Translations under genes and position numbers: made by a program | Part shown: positions 1 to 11,338 of the stretch, piece by piece | Layout of the letters: each line of letters begins with the position of its first letter | Position numbering within the stretch: position 1 is the stretch's first letter | The notes under the pieces: generated by a model | Databases searched by the model: none | The model's input: only the letters and a program-made list of their open reading frames with translations | What the model was told of the DNA's origin: nothing | From: Przewalskia tangutica | Lineage: Eukaryota; Streptophyta; Magnoliopsida; Solanales; Solanaceae | Length of the DNA stretch: 64,000 nucleotides | Reading direction: 5' to 3' | Assembly: GCA_029844215.1 (NCBI GenBank) | Contig: CM056725.1 | Coordinates: forward strand, 59,185,609-59,249,608

Positions 1-1254
1 TATATTTTAAAATATCATGCTCAAGAGGATAGGAAGAATCACATGCCTCCTCGGCGAAATTCACCTGCCAAGTAGAATATGTCGCGCGCAGAGTATCAAC
101 CTATAATAGGCAAATATGTCTATCAACGTCTAGACTACTTTGTAGAATATTCTAAGCAGAAGGTTCTTATTGCTACGGAAAATCTAAGCGACTTCCCTAC
201 CACAAAATACACAAGTCTCATGTCTGAATACACCCCATGTAATTACAGTTCAATTCTCTTCTCTTATACCATCCTTCTATACATCTTATACCCAATTCTA
301 ACTTCTACAATATGTAATATCCAATTACAATAGAAGGATAAGATTATTTACCTCGTTAAGCCCAAAATTATCCAAGTTTAAATGTCGATCCTGAACAACG
401 TTTAGCTCCTAATCTGTGCGCTCCAATTTGCTCCAAGAAACCCTTAGAAGTTCTACACAACTTCTACTTAATACTTCAACCACTATGAAAAATTTTCCCT
501 AGGGTTTCGTTTTGTGACTAAAGAAAGTATAGTAGTATTTCCGGGCTCTTAGTATTGAAATAACTTTGGAATACTACAAGGTATTTGGGCTAAGGTATTT
601 TGGAATTGTAACAATACTTTGGAGAATACTTTTCTACCAAGGGGGGGGGGGGGGGGGAGAGGGCTTGGACGAGAACACTACAAGGGAGAGGGAGTTTTTG
701 AGACTTGGAGAAATGTTTAAGGGATGAAGAATAAGTCTTGCACTTGAGGGGTATTTATAGGCCAACCAATGGCCAAGATTAAAACAAATGGATGGTGTAG
801 ATTTGGATCCATGTGAAGAGTTAGGTCTTCCAACCAAGTTTCCACCATAACCTTGGGACATATGTCCACCACAACATTGGGACATATGTCCCCCACAACA
901 AAGAGCCAAGTGGCCTTCCACTTAGGCACAAAAAAAACGCCCCACCTACCTACTCCCACTCACCAAAAGAAATTGTCTTCCAAGACTTGACCATTTGACC
1001 TTGTCCACTTGGCCACATTTTCGTCCAACCCATGCCAACTAAGGGTGACACATGTCGCCCTCCTATTGGTCCAAAATATTTCATCTCTCGGAAAAAAATC
1101 CGTAATCGGTTAAAATATTAAAAACGTAGAATTTCCTTCACAAGGTTCGGAATCTTTTCCGTCGAAAGTTCACAATTTCATCCTTAGCCTAATTAGGGTT
1201 TGTACAAATGTACGTACGTCCTCACATACATACTCTGGAAATACGGGGTATAAC
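1..1254 (-). repeat. 3' LTR of element A (partial)
   Basis: The sense-strand LTR start (TGTTATACCCCG) is at 1254 and the window begins inside the LTR. It matches 32401-33658 base for base except for scattered small indels. A TATA-like TATAAATA on the minus strand lies at 752-759. A run of 17 G at 641-657 lies about 100 bp downstream of it in the sense of transcription. The polypurine tract abuts at 1255. Confidence 0.85.
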
Positions 1255-1265
1255 ATTCTCCCCTC
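1255..1265 (-). other. Polypurine tract of element A
   Basis: The minus strand reads GGAGGGGAGAA directly next to the LTR start, as expected for the plus-strand DNA primer of an LTR retrotransposon. A short inverted repeat (cattcgtcccgaatg, 1274-1288) lies just upstream in the sense direction. The same arrangement recurs in B, C, E and G. The roughly 300 bp from 1266 to 1562 are untranslated 3' sequence with no recognisable gene. Confidence 0.8.
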
Positions 1266-1562
1266 CTTAGAAACATTCGTCCCGAATGTTCCTTCTCAAG
1301 ACCGATAACGATAAAGTTCCTCATAACTTAAACAGTTTTCAGATGCCACACATGGCCACAATACAACACGCGCAAATACTTAAATCCAAGTCCACGAGGA
1401 ATCACCTCTATCATCACAAAAGCTCCCACCCAAGGTCTAAAAGATACTCCCTTCGCACCTTTACTTCCCTTAAGAAACGATCACTTCTATTCTCTTAACA
1501 CATGTTCACTTCTTCCCTTACTTGTCGCATTCTCCTCGTACTCGAACACTTCCTAAATAAAC

Positions 1563-2367
1563 TTACCACCTTCCGTTTCTTGCTTGTTCCAAAATCTCGG
1601 GGTTACTATCTCCAACTTGGTCATCATTAACTGGGAACACTCTGGATGGATCTCCAATACTTTTCCGAACATAGCAACATGAAAGACCGGACGTACTGCT
1701 TCCTACGTCGGATGGCAATGCTAACTTATAGGCAACCTGGCCTATTCTCCAAATGATCTGAAAATGCTCAAAGTACCTCGGGCTAAGTTTCCCGCTTCCA
1801 AATCTCGCCACGCCGCCGGTGGTACCTTCAAGAAAACCCACCGTCAACCTAAACTCCAAGTGTCGACGCCGATTATCCGTACGACTTCTGTTGACTCTGA
1901 GCTGCCAAATAACCTCTCTTGGGTAAGCTTCACCCTATCCACATCCTGCTGAATCAAGTATGAACCAACTATCTGAATCTTGCCAACATCGAACCAATTG
2001 ACCGGCAACCTACACTTCCGCCCATACAAGGCTTCATAAGGTGACATCCGAATACTGAAATGGTAGCTATTATAATACTCACTCAACAAGAGGCGAATAA
2101 TCCTTACAGCTACCTCTGAAAATCAAAAACACCGGCCCGAGGGTGAATGCAATACTGAGACTCACCTGAGTTCCTAACCTTGCCTGGTAGAACCTCCAGA
2201 AAAAAAAGAAATAGTCGTAAACTTGGCTCCACTGCCCGTCCTAAAGTAAAAGTAGGAACCCCGTGCAGTCTTACAACCTTCCTGATATATAACATCTCGC
2301 ATAACCCTCTGCCGAGTAAACAGTTCTGACTGAATGACAAGATGGGCTGACCTCATCGGCCCGACTA
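1563..2367 (-). pseudogene. Integrase C-terminal half, element A (frameshifted)
   Basis: Two overlapping frames carry the end of a chromovirus integrase. At 2089-1844 the sequence includes NSYHFSIRMSPYEALYGRKC, the end of the catalytic core. At 1859-1563 it includes KLSPRYFEHFQIIWRIGQVA, the GPY/F-type C-terminal domain, followed by IGDPSRVFPVNDDQV. Further upstream the sequence near 2290-2330 still encodes a YSAEGYARCYI-like core segment in a third frame. The chromodomain seen in element E is not present here. At about 2367 the integrase homology stops and joins directly to a spacer that leads to gag, so the N-terminal integrase, RNase H, RT and protease are gone. It cannot be functional. 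Confidence 0.8.
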
Positions 2368-2928
2368 CTGGTCGAACGCATCCACGAACTCGTACGATGG
2401 TTAACTAAACTTGGGCCTAACATCCTCGTGACCCTATCACAAAGCGGGACCACCACAATTTTTCCTTACTTCAAACCGGGCTGCGGGTTGACCCGCAATC
2501 TGGCCTCAACCCGACCCATTTCTCGCGCCAAGCTCTTGTTTCCCGATCCGGAACAATCTCACCATCGAGTCACGAAAACCTAGTGGTCTTCTTAGCTCAA
2601 CTACCCTCTTTCATTTCATACCACTTAGGGACTTATCACACAAACATATCTCACGTGTACTATGCACTCTGATAAGGGTCAAATATAAAAATAAATCTTT
2701 TACTCGGGATGGCCTCGCCTCTAAGGTCTCCACATATAATATTCTAAGGCTCACACTTTCCCTATCCCCAATCTTACCCTTTTAACTAACCATGATTTCT
2801 AATCACAACTAACACAATGTTATCTAAACATAACACTTAAAATATACTCATCTTATCACACATACTAAACTCTAGAGGGTTTAAGGATATACCTGTATCT
2901 ACTGCTTCACTCCCCTTTGTCGTTCTAA
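2368..2928 (-). other. Conserved non-coding spacer between gag and the integrase remnant
   Basis: This stretch begins at the motif ctggtcgaacg and has no convincing reading frame. Recognisable homologues occur at 10817-11338 (B), 26667-27213 (C), 57917-58439 (G) and, more diverged, in the interiors of LARD1 (about 22290-22445) and LARD2. Its conservation in elements with quite different coding content suggests a cis-acting or structural role, but nothing in the sequence proves this. Confidence 0.6.
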
Positions 2929-3938
2929 TCAATCCTGCCCTGTTGGGCGCATAGTTAGGGAATGTGATGAACTAGCCACTGATCCTGAAGGCTGAGTCTC
3001 TACATCCGCGCCACCCCTGGTCGAACAATTTCTCGCAAAATGGCCCTGCTGGCCGCAAGCATAACAAGTTGTCGAAGAAGTACGACACTCCCCACTATGA
3101 CACCTACCACACCGAGGTGGGGGTGGCCTCCTCTGGCTAACACCCCTTCCTCTCCGAACCACTGAATCCGCAACTGATCTGGTAGGCTGAGTCCTCCTAC
3201 TTGCATCCCTCCTACTTGAACATTCTTTCGTCACATGGCTCGGCGGCGCAGTAAAACAAGCACCAACAAAGATGACATTCCCGGGATGACGTCGCCACAC
3301 CGCGTGAACACCGAGGAAAATCAATCGGTGGCCGGAACCTACGTGTATCTGTGAACCGGAAGCCCCGAGCTCACCAACTCCTGCATACCCGAACGCCCGA
3401 ACCCCGCGAGGACCACTGCGATCGGGCGGAGGCGCATATCCAGTCTGCTGGTGAGGCGATTCGCCTCGAAAGTTACCAAAGGACCCTGCCGATCTAGCCT
3501 CTTCTGCTGATCTTGGTTAACCCGTCGATCCCTACGTTTCTCGGCCTGCTGCGCATAAGCCCGTACGCAGGCCATGCTCATGTCTGACTGAAGAGCTACT
3601 CTTGCACAACCCTCCTTTAGATAATCATCAAGACCCGTGATAAATCGATACATAATATACTCTCTGGTTGCTAAATCCCTAGCTAGTAACAGGGTCGTCT
3701 CTTTGCAATCCATTCTTTCGCATCGGGTCGTGGGCGAAGGTTCAAATCTCATGGCCGCAGTAGGAACTGCTGCCGCTGGGCTAAACTCTGCTGGGGATGG
3801 CGACGTAGCAGAATTCCCCGAATGAAGCACCACCTCAGGTGATGATTGGGCCTGTGCCCTCGTAACCCTCTGTGCTCTACTCGCAGCTCCCCCTGCTGCC
3901 TTGCCCTTATGGGCTCTGGTTGCCTTGCGTAGAGGCAA
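2929..3938 (-). pseudogene. gag: gag of element A (start lost, core deleted, frameshifted)
   Basis: The capsid/nucleocapsid polyprotein is read on the minus strand. The first frame (3938-3339) begins with PLRKATRAHKGKAAGG, but the position of the usual ATG reads TTG, so the start codon appears lost. The Retrotrans_gag core is deleted: the sequence jumps from the N-terminal linker (ERMDCKETTLLLARDLATRE) to the later RFITGLDDYL segment. The second frame (3324-2929) carries a complete CCHC zinc knuckle, CYACGQQGHFARNC, with spacing CX2CX4HX4C. A TGA stop ends it at 2929. Some of the frame breaks sit at CTG/CCGG-rich sites where the sequence itself may be uncertain. Confidence 0.8.
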
Positions 3939-4127
3939 TACGGGTGAAAAGAATATATCAGAGGGGGTCCAACTTATAACACAGCTCTAAGGCACAATCT
4001 CAGAGTGAGAAGAATGGAAACCAATCCTAAATATCCTGCAGCCTCCTGATTATAGGTGTGGTGCACAACACACCGATAATCAAGACTCTACTAGATACGG
4101 TCTGTAGACACTTTCCGAGGATTAACT

Positions 4128-4139
4128 GCTCTGTTACCA
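4128..4139 (-). other. Primer binding site of element A (tRNA-iMet)
   Basis: The minus strand reads TGGTAACAGAGC, one base from the plant initiator-methionine tRNA complement TGGTATCAGAGC. It lies four bases inside the 5' LTR end at 4144. The leader between gag and this site (about 3939-4127) is conserved in B, C, G and the LARD copies. Confidence 0.8.
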
Positions 4140-4143
4140 CTTT

Positions 4144-5276
4144 TGTCACGACCCGATCCCGGGCCCGTGACTGGTGCCTTACCCGGGCACCCAAGTAGTC
4201 ATGCATCAGAGAAATCAGCGGAAAATAAAACAAGACATGAAATGAGAAACAGTTGCCTTTCGGCATATATATATAAAAACTTGAATCCGAACAGTTACAT
4301 CCCTTTTACAAACTCTGCCCACAACAGTACTACAAACCTCTAAGAATGTTATACAACAATGGCGGGACAGGGTCCTGCCATACCCCTGAATGTAAGTACC
4401 TACAACGATAGGGGACTATACCAAGATAAGCCTCCGGAGACACGGAGCTTCCCAAAACGCTGAACTGTGACCCTATGAGCGAGGATCAACAATCGTGTAC
4501 CTCTACTGCGGCATGACGCAGCCCGAAGGAGGTCGATAACAGTACCAAGTATGTGAAATCAAAAATCGTAAATGAAATTATAATAGTCTATATAAAATGT
4601 AAGACATATATGATAACAAATTTACGATACACATATGTAGCAATATGTCAAGTTGTGGACTCACGCCTTAAAGTCATCACTCAAATACAATCATGGGTCT
4701 CATGCCCACAATATCAATCATGCCCGTGGAATTCCTTCCTCACCACGCGATCCATGATATAAAAGCACCAAGGAATACACATGAACACCGTGTCCCACTG
4801 TGTCATAATAAAATGCGGGGTAAGTACGAAGGCATAGCCGACTACTAAAACCACGCACCAACAATGTCATACATCGTATCACGAGGTCATTCTAGACCGC
4901 ACCATGATCGAAGCCGCCACTGCCTCGGTATCAATGCGCGTCTAATCCTCGATCTTACCGCACTCGCATAGGCCACATAGGCCCGCATGAGGTATTCTCG
5001 CGACGGGGTAGCTAACCCGCGGTACCCTCTCGACTCCGCACCGCATAGTCACATAGACCGCATAGTCACACAGACCGCATAAGGCACTCCTCGCATCGGG
5101 TTAATACACCCGGAATGATCAATCTCGAACTCCGCACCCGCATAGTCACACAGACCGCATAGGCCGTATAGACCCGCATCAAGGGTGGCAAGTCCTCGGT
5201 ATAACATGTCAGGGGTGTATGTGATATAATAACAGTACAATGGGCTTAACGTTTAACAATGTAAGCACAACAAGAA
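4144..5276 (-). repeat. 5' LTR of element A, sense-distal part
   Basis: The LTR starts on the plus strand with tgtcacgacccg next to the primer site, and is interrupted at 5276 by element C. The remaining part resumes at 31666. The AAGAA at 5272-5276 is one copy of the target duplication made by C. Confidence 0.85.
4975..5215 (-). repeat. Degenerate minisatellite in the LTR of A (cgcatagtcacacagac type)
   Basis: Short imperfect units built on cgcata(g)gtcacacagaccg and ggtattctcgc are repeated several times. The same repeat type occupies this position in the LTRs of C (6100-6365, 29010-29290) and E (34650-34930). Confidence 0.65.
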
Positions 5277-6962
5277 TGTCACAACCCGAACCCGGGCCCG
5301 TGACTGGTGCCTTACCCCGGGCACCCAAGTAGACATACATCAGAGTAATCAGCGGAACATAAAACAAGACATGAAATATCAAGAAGTGTAAAACAATTAT
5401 TTGAGAAAATTCGCCTTTCGGCATAATATATAAAACTTAAATCCGAACAGTTACATCCCATTACAACCCTGCCCACAACAGTACTACAGACCTCTACGAA
5501 TGTTATGACAACAACGACGGGACAGGGCCCCGTCATACCCCTGAATGTAAGCACCTACAACAACAGGGGACTATACCAAGATAAGCCTCCGGAGAAACGG
5601 AGCTTCCCAAACGCTGAACTGTGACCCTAAGAGCGAGGATCAACGACTGGTGTACCTTTACCTGCGGCATGAACGCGGCCCGAGGAGGTCGCATAACAGT
5701 ACCAAGTATGTGAAATCAAAATCGTAAATGAAATCATAGTAGTCTATATAAAGCAGGAGACATGTATGATAACCAAACTACAGTTCACAATAAATAAGCA
5801 GTCATGTCAAGTCAGGGACTCACACCCTCAAAGTCATCACTCAAATATAACTATGGGTCTCACGCCCATAACATCAATCATGCCCGTGGAATACCTTCCT
5901 CACCGCCAGCCTATGATATAAAAGCACCAAGGAATACACATGAACACCGTGTCCCACTGTGTCATAGTAAAACCGCACGGTAAGTACGAAGGCATATCCG
6001 ACTACTAACACCCGCGCACTAACAAGGTCATAAATCGCATCATGAGATCTGTCTGCACCGCCACATGATCAAAGCCGGTCACCGCCCGCAGATCAATGTG
6101 CGCGTCTAGCCTCGAACTTTCCGCACTCGCGTAGGCCAATCTCATAGGCCCGCATGAGGTATTCCCGCGTCGAGGGTAGCTACTCCTGCATCCGCTCGAC
6201 TTCGCGATCCGCGTGGCCACGCGTGACCGCATGACCATAAAGGCCGCACACTAACACCGAACTCGTAGCTCCGCATGTGCCCCGACCGCGCAGGTATCCT
6301 CGAATCATAGGTCACACAAACCCGCCTGAGTCTACCCCGCATCGGAGGGCAGCTTAACCTCCGGAAACATGTCAAGGTGAGTGGTACAATATCAACATAA
6401 CGGCTGGTAGTTAAACAACTTAAGCGCAATCGAGGGAAAACCCCTTTACACAAACATCACAAGATACTAACACACGTAGCATCCTAGCATGTTTTCTTAT
6501 CAAATCAACAAGAAAGTATTACAAGGCTATCACAAACCAACACAGTCAAGTTATATACACAAGGTACTTTCTACTATAAGATTAACAAGATCGGGTTTTT
6601 ATCCCCAAAGTACTTCATATATTAACTCTTTAAAAGATACGTTACTTTCACAAAAGTCACACAATACCCGTAGTAATAGAGTGATTATCTTTTGAAGTAA
6701 ATCAAAACACTTCTCTTTGTAAAATCAAGTAACAACATTCTTTTCCAAACGTTCAAGTTTGCCTAATTTCAATTACTCAAGTTTCTCATTTTCGAAAGGT
6801 TTCATAGTTCATAGTTTTAATCCTTTAAAACAATTTGAGAAACATATACCTTATGTGTGAGTAGTTTATTCTTGTTCATAACAATTTTATTACAGCAGCC
6901 ATGATCTAGGAAATGTAATATCATTTTGTCTCATCTTAGCTTCTATGCAGATGGAAGTTTCT
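5277..6962 (-). repeat. 3' LTR of element C, left part
   Basis: It begins tgtcacaacccg and closely matches 28224-29880 in the 5' LTR. It is broken after 6962 by element B, and TTTCT (6958-6962) is the duplicated target. A minus-strand minisatellite lies at about 6100-6365. Confidence 0.88.
6100..6365 (-). repeat. Minisatellite region in the 3' LTR of C
   Basis: Imperfect repeats contain cgcactcgc, gtaggccaatctcata, cccgcatgaggtattcc and gaccgcatgacc. They match the repeat type in A and E. Units are too degraded to give a fixed period by eye. Confidence 0.55.
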
Positions 6963-7544
6963 TGTAACGACCCGTTCCGGGGCCCGTTACTGGTGCCTTA
7001 CCCCGGGCACCCTAGTGATACAACATCAGAGAAAACCAGCGGAAAACAAAACATGAGTCATGAAACAAGAGATATAATAATAAAGCAACCAAAAGCGGTT
7101 GCCTTCAGATATACATAAAACTCCGAACAGTTTAATCCTTTACAACCCCGCCCACAACAACTACAGACTTAAGATTTACACGACTATGACGACGTGGGCC
7201 CGCCATACCCCGAATGTACAAGAACCTACAACTCGAGAACACATACCAAAAGATAAGCCTCGAGAAACGGAGCTTCCCAAACGCCAATCGAGATCCTAAG
7301 AGCGAGGATCCACGACCGATGTACCTACTGCGGCATGAACGCAGCCCGAAGGAGGTCGATCTAACAGTACCAAGTATGTGGCGTAAAAATCAGAATGAAA
7401 TCATACTAGTCTATATAAAGCGGGAGACATGTATGATAACCAAACTACGATTCACAACATAAAAGCGATCATGTCGATCGAGGACTCACGCCTCAAGTCA
7501 TCACTCAAATATAACTATGGGTCTCACGCCCACAACATCAATCA

Positions 7545-7835
7545 TGTTCGCATCACGGCGCGTGCCGGACTGCATCGGTGTAGACATGTCCATGATGCAA
7601 CAATAATACCAATGCCCACGGCCACGCCCGGAATTCTACCTCGGTGTGAACGCCCATGTGACATCAACAATAATATCTGGTGATCAACCTCGCCGCACGC
7701 CACATGCCCCGAATTCTACCTCGGTGTAGACATGTCCATGTAACCACAATAACAATATATCGTAATCAACCCGCCCGCATGTCCTCATGCCCCCGGAATA
7801 CTGCATCGGTGTAGACTTGTCCATGTGACATCAAC
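7545..7835 (-). repeat. Minisatellite (ggaattctacctcggtgtagacatg type), B 3' LTR
   Basis: About four to five imperfect units of roughly 60-70 bp share gcatgcccccggaattct, the core cctcggtgta and gacatgtccatg. Homologous arrays lie at 13128-13430 in the other LTR and 41815-42110 in the solo LTR. Confidence 0.75.
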
Positions 7836-7979
7836 AACAAGACAGTAATCAAAATGGAAACATACCCGTGGAATTCTCCATCACCGCCAAAGACGCTCCA
7901 AGTAAGTTCTCACAAGTCGACCTGCCTCATCGAGACGCCGGTAACGTAAATACCACACTTGCACAACAAAGGCTATCAT

Positions 7980-8085
7980 CACAAGCATAGGCAAGTTTCA
8001 CAACAACAAGCATAGACAAGTTTCACAACAACAAGCATAGGCAAGTTTCACACCAACAAGCATAGGCAAGTTTCACACAACTCAA
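7980..8085 (-). repeat. Short tandem repeat aagcataggcaagtttcaca, B 3' LTR
   Basis: Four copies of a unit of about 27 bp, aagcataggcaagtttcaca plus acaac, in direct orientation. The same repeat lies at 13580-13677, on the opposite strand at 41580-41662, and at 43925-44017 with ttacaca in place of tttcaca. Confidence 0.85.
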
Positions 8086-10529
8086 AGTACTTTCATTTTA
8101 TGCCAAAGTCCTGTTTTTAATCCCAAAGTACTACATACATTAAGTTCTTTTAAAAGAGATCCATTACTTTTATAAAAGTCACCCGATACGTAGTATTAGA
8201 ATGACAAACCCACATTCATTTTCAAAAATCAAGTAAAAACATTCTTTTCCTAAGTTCCAGTATGCCTAGTTTCAATTACTCAAGCTTCTCAATTTAAAAT
8301 GGTTTCATAGTTCCCAAACTTAATCACTTGATTCCTTTTAGAACAATTGAGTAATATATGTCTCACGTGAGTAGGCTATTCTTGTTTACAACATTCTTAT
8401 TACAAAGACCATGATCTAGAAAATGTATATCATTTTGTCTCATCTTAGTTTCTATGCAGATGGAGGTTTCTACCGGTTTTAATACAATTCATCATTATTC
8501 AATACATTTTCCTTTATTAACGCAGCGGTCCTGTCGATACACATTCTGATTTCCGAAATCAGTAAAACATTATCCCTTTAAATAAAACCAAGTACTCATT
8601 ACTCACGAATGAGGTTTCACACAAACATTCACATTAAAACAAATAAGTTAAGTCTCTTATCTTATAAGATCAAGTCTCTTAACTTCTAACATCAGTAAAC
8701 CATTTTCACCTACATAAGGTCGTTATAACTAACTTCCCATAAAGCTATTATAACACCCTATGTTTTAAACCAACCAAATCACTTAGCACATGTACGTCTA
8801 CCGTACTACATAGTTCACAACAATCATGCTAGAAAAGATAGGAAGAGGTTCACATACCTCGCGACGATTTATCGACAAAGCAAAATGCTCCAAGTACTAC
8901 AACCTTGCTAGCCCTTTCCACTCCTCGAGTAAAATACGCTACTCTTAGTACTTTCACCTATAAAGGTCACAAACGTCTATTAACCCCAAAACACAAGTTT
9001 CTATCTTTCTACAGAAAATTCGTGTCCCACACACAGTAAATCTCCTCTCTATCGGAGGCTACCAAGCCAACCAGGGGGGGGGGGTTTACACGTCTAACCG
9101 GACGTGTACAATTCTACACAGTAATACTACACAAGTCTACTGCAATACAGTCCTATGTAAATACAGTTCAGTTCTTTATTCTTCAGGCTTAAGTCAAAAG
9201 ACATTGCCACAATAATGTTCAGTTCTATATATAGTATACTTCAACTATATAATCCTACAACATGTAATCTCCAATTACAATAAGGGGACAAGAATATTTA
9301 CCTCGACAAGCCCAAAATTATCCGAGATAAAAGTCGATCCTGAGCAAGGTTTAGCTCCACTCCGTGCGCTCCAAACCACTCCAAACAACCCTTAGAAGTT
9401 CTAACCAACTTCTACTCAAATACTTCAACCAACTATGAAGATTTCCTTAGGGTTTCGGTTTGAGACTAAAAGGACAAAAGGTAGTATTTCCTGCTCTACG
9501 AAAGAGGTATCTTTGGAATACTACAAGGTACAAGGCTAAGGTATTTTGGGCATTATAACACTACTAGGAGAAGTTTTTCAATACCACAAGGAGGGTATTA
9601 TACGAAACAACAAGGCTAGTGGGTACCCACCGGCTAGCACCACAAAGGGGGGGAGGGGAACCCCTCGGCCAAAGGCCACACGAACAGGGGGCGGGGGGAG
9701 GCGCGCGGCTAAGAGCTCCCAAAGGGGGCGGCGAGGGTTTCAAGACTTGGAAGTGTTTGGAATGGATGAAGTCTTCACACTTAGGGGGGTATTTATAGCA
9801 AAACCAAAGGCCAACCAAGGGCCAAGATCCTTCCAAGTGTATAGCAAGTGTAAGGGCAAGATTAAGCCAAGTGCACCCTAACCCCTACTCCACAAAACAT
9901 GCCACAAAACAATGCACCAAACAAGGCCAAAACAAGGCACAAAACAAGGAGCCAATTGGCCAAGAGACGTGAACCAATCGCCCGTCGAGGTTGCCGCTTG
10001 CTTCCGATGTGAGGTGACACATGTCACCCTCCGGTTGGTCCAAATTGTTGCGACTCTCGTAAAAAGCCGCAAAATAAAAACCGACATAGCCGGATTTTTC
10101 CCTTCGCAAGTTACGAAAACCTTTGCGTCGAAACACGACTCTAACCGGGTGTTGTGCACAAATGTCATTCGGCCAAGCCACCTAGGCGGGGGTGACATGT
10201 GTCACCCTCCTATTGGCCCTCAAAAAATGTCTTCCGAAAAATATCCACAATGGCCAAAATCTCGAAAACAAAGTGGGCCCCACAAAACCAGAATTTCTCC
10301 GTGGGCCCCACGTGACCATTTCCGAAAATAAAATCTCAAAATTCTAATATAATCTATGAAGTCCAAATACCAAATCTGGGAATCCAATTCCCATTAACGA
10401 ACCTTTTTCTTCACAAATAACCGGAAACTTTTCCGCCGAAAACTCACATCTTTCTTTCTTTTCAAAATTTCTGCCGTACTCTCGTACGTACGTCCTCACA
10501 AACATACCCTGCAACTACGGGGTATAACA

Positions 10530-10540
10530 TTCTCCCCTCC
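10530..10540 (-). other. Polypurine tract of element B
   Basis: The minus strand reads GGAGGGGAGAA next to the 3' LTR start, with the conserved inverted repeat cattcgtcccgaatg beginning within 20 bp. Confidence 0.8.
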
Positions 10541-11338
10541 TTAGAAACATTCGTCCCGAATGTTCCTTCTCAAGTCGGATAACGATAAAGTTCCTCTAAC
10601 AAGTTGCCAACGCCACAGCTTGGCCACGAAATAATACACGTCCTCTTCTTTCCTTACTCGTCGTGCCCTTCTCGAACACTTGAACTCTCCCAGTACGTAC
10701 CATACTTCAGTCGTTACTTCCGTTCCCGAAAATCTCTGGAGTCACTACCTCCAAACTTGGTCATCTTACTAACCTCAAACTTCCTTAAGGCCATTCCCGG
10801 CCTTTACGAACCGCTTCTGGTCGAACGCGTCCACGAACTCATACGATGATCATACAAACTTGGGCCTAGCATCCTCGTGACCCTACCACCTGGCGGGACC
10901 ACCCAGAACTGACCCCACCCCAAACCGGGTTACGGGTTGACCATAAATGGTCCTCAACCCGACCCCCAACCGCGCCAAACTCTTGTTCCCCGATCCGGAA
11001 CAATCTTACTAATTCACATCATGAAAGCTACCACTTCCATCTCACACTACCCACAGACTTATCACACAAATAAATCCCACGTATACCACTACTCTGATAA
11101 GGGTCAAACACAAAATAAATCTTTAACTCAAGACGACCTTACCCCTAAGGTCTCAGTCGTGACATAGTCTAAGGTTCACACTTACCATGCCCCCATACGT
11201 ATCCTCCCAACTAAGCATGTTTTCTAACTCACAATTAACACAACGCTATTCGTATATAGCACATAATAATGAGACCATCATAACAAGCATACTAAAACTC
11301 TAGAGGGTTAAGGATGTACCTGAAGCTACCGCTCCACT
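10541..11338 (-). other. Non-coding 3' interior of element B
   Basis: No retroviral domain is seen in any frame. The left part corresponds to the untranslated region that follows integrase in A. At about 10817 (ctggtcgaacgcg) it joins the conserved spacer that leads to gag. The same junction (ggcc...acgaaccgcttctggtcgaac) is present in element G at 57900-57925, so the whole pol region was missing before either copy inserted. Confidence 0.7.

Larger units (their letters stand above)
6963..10529 (-). repeat. 3' LTR of element B
   Basis: The plus strand runs from tgtaacgacccg to ggggtataaca, 3567 bp. A minus-strand TATAAATA lies at 9790-9797, about 730 bp inside the sense LTR start, which leaves a long R-U5 of more than 2.5 kb. 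It pairs with 12756-16069 apart from a replaced block and many small indels, and closely resembles the plus-strand solo LTR at 39168-42692. Confidence 0.9.

Noticed and set aside
634..959. Proline-, glycine- and histidine-rich frames next to the G run, also at 33041-33336
   Set aside because: They lie in the LTR upstream region and leader and exist because of the G homopolymer and short repeats. No domain or independent conservation is seen.
6489..6695. A 68-codon frame identical at 29408-29614
   Set aside because: It is in the paired LTRs of element C. Identity follows from LTR duplication and not from coding constraint.
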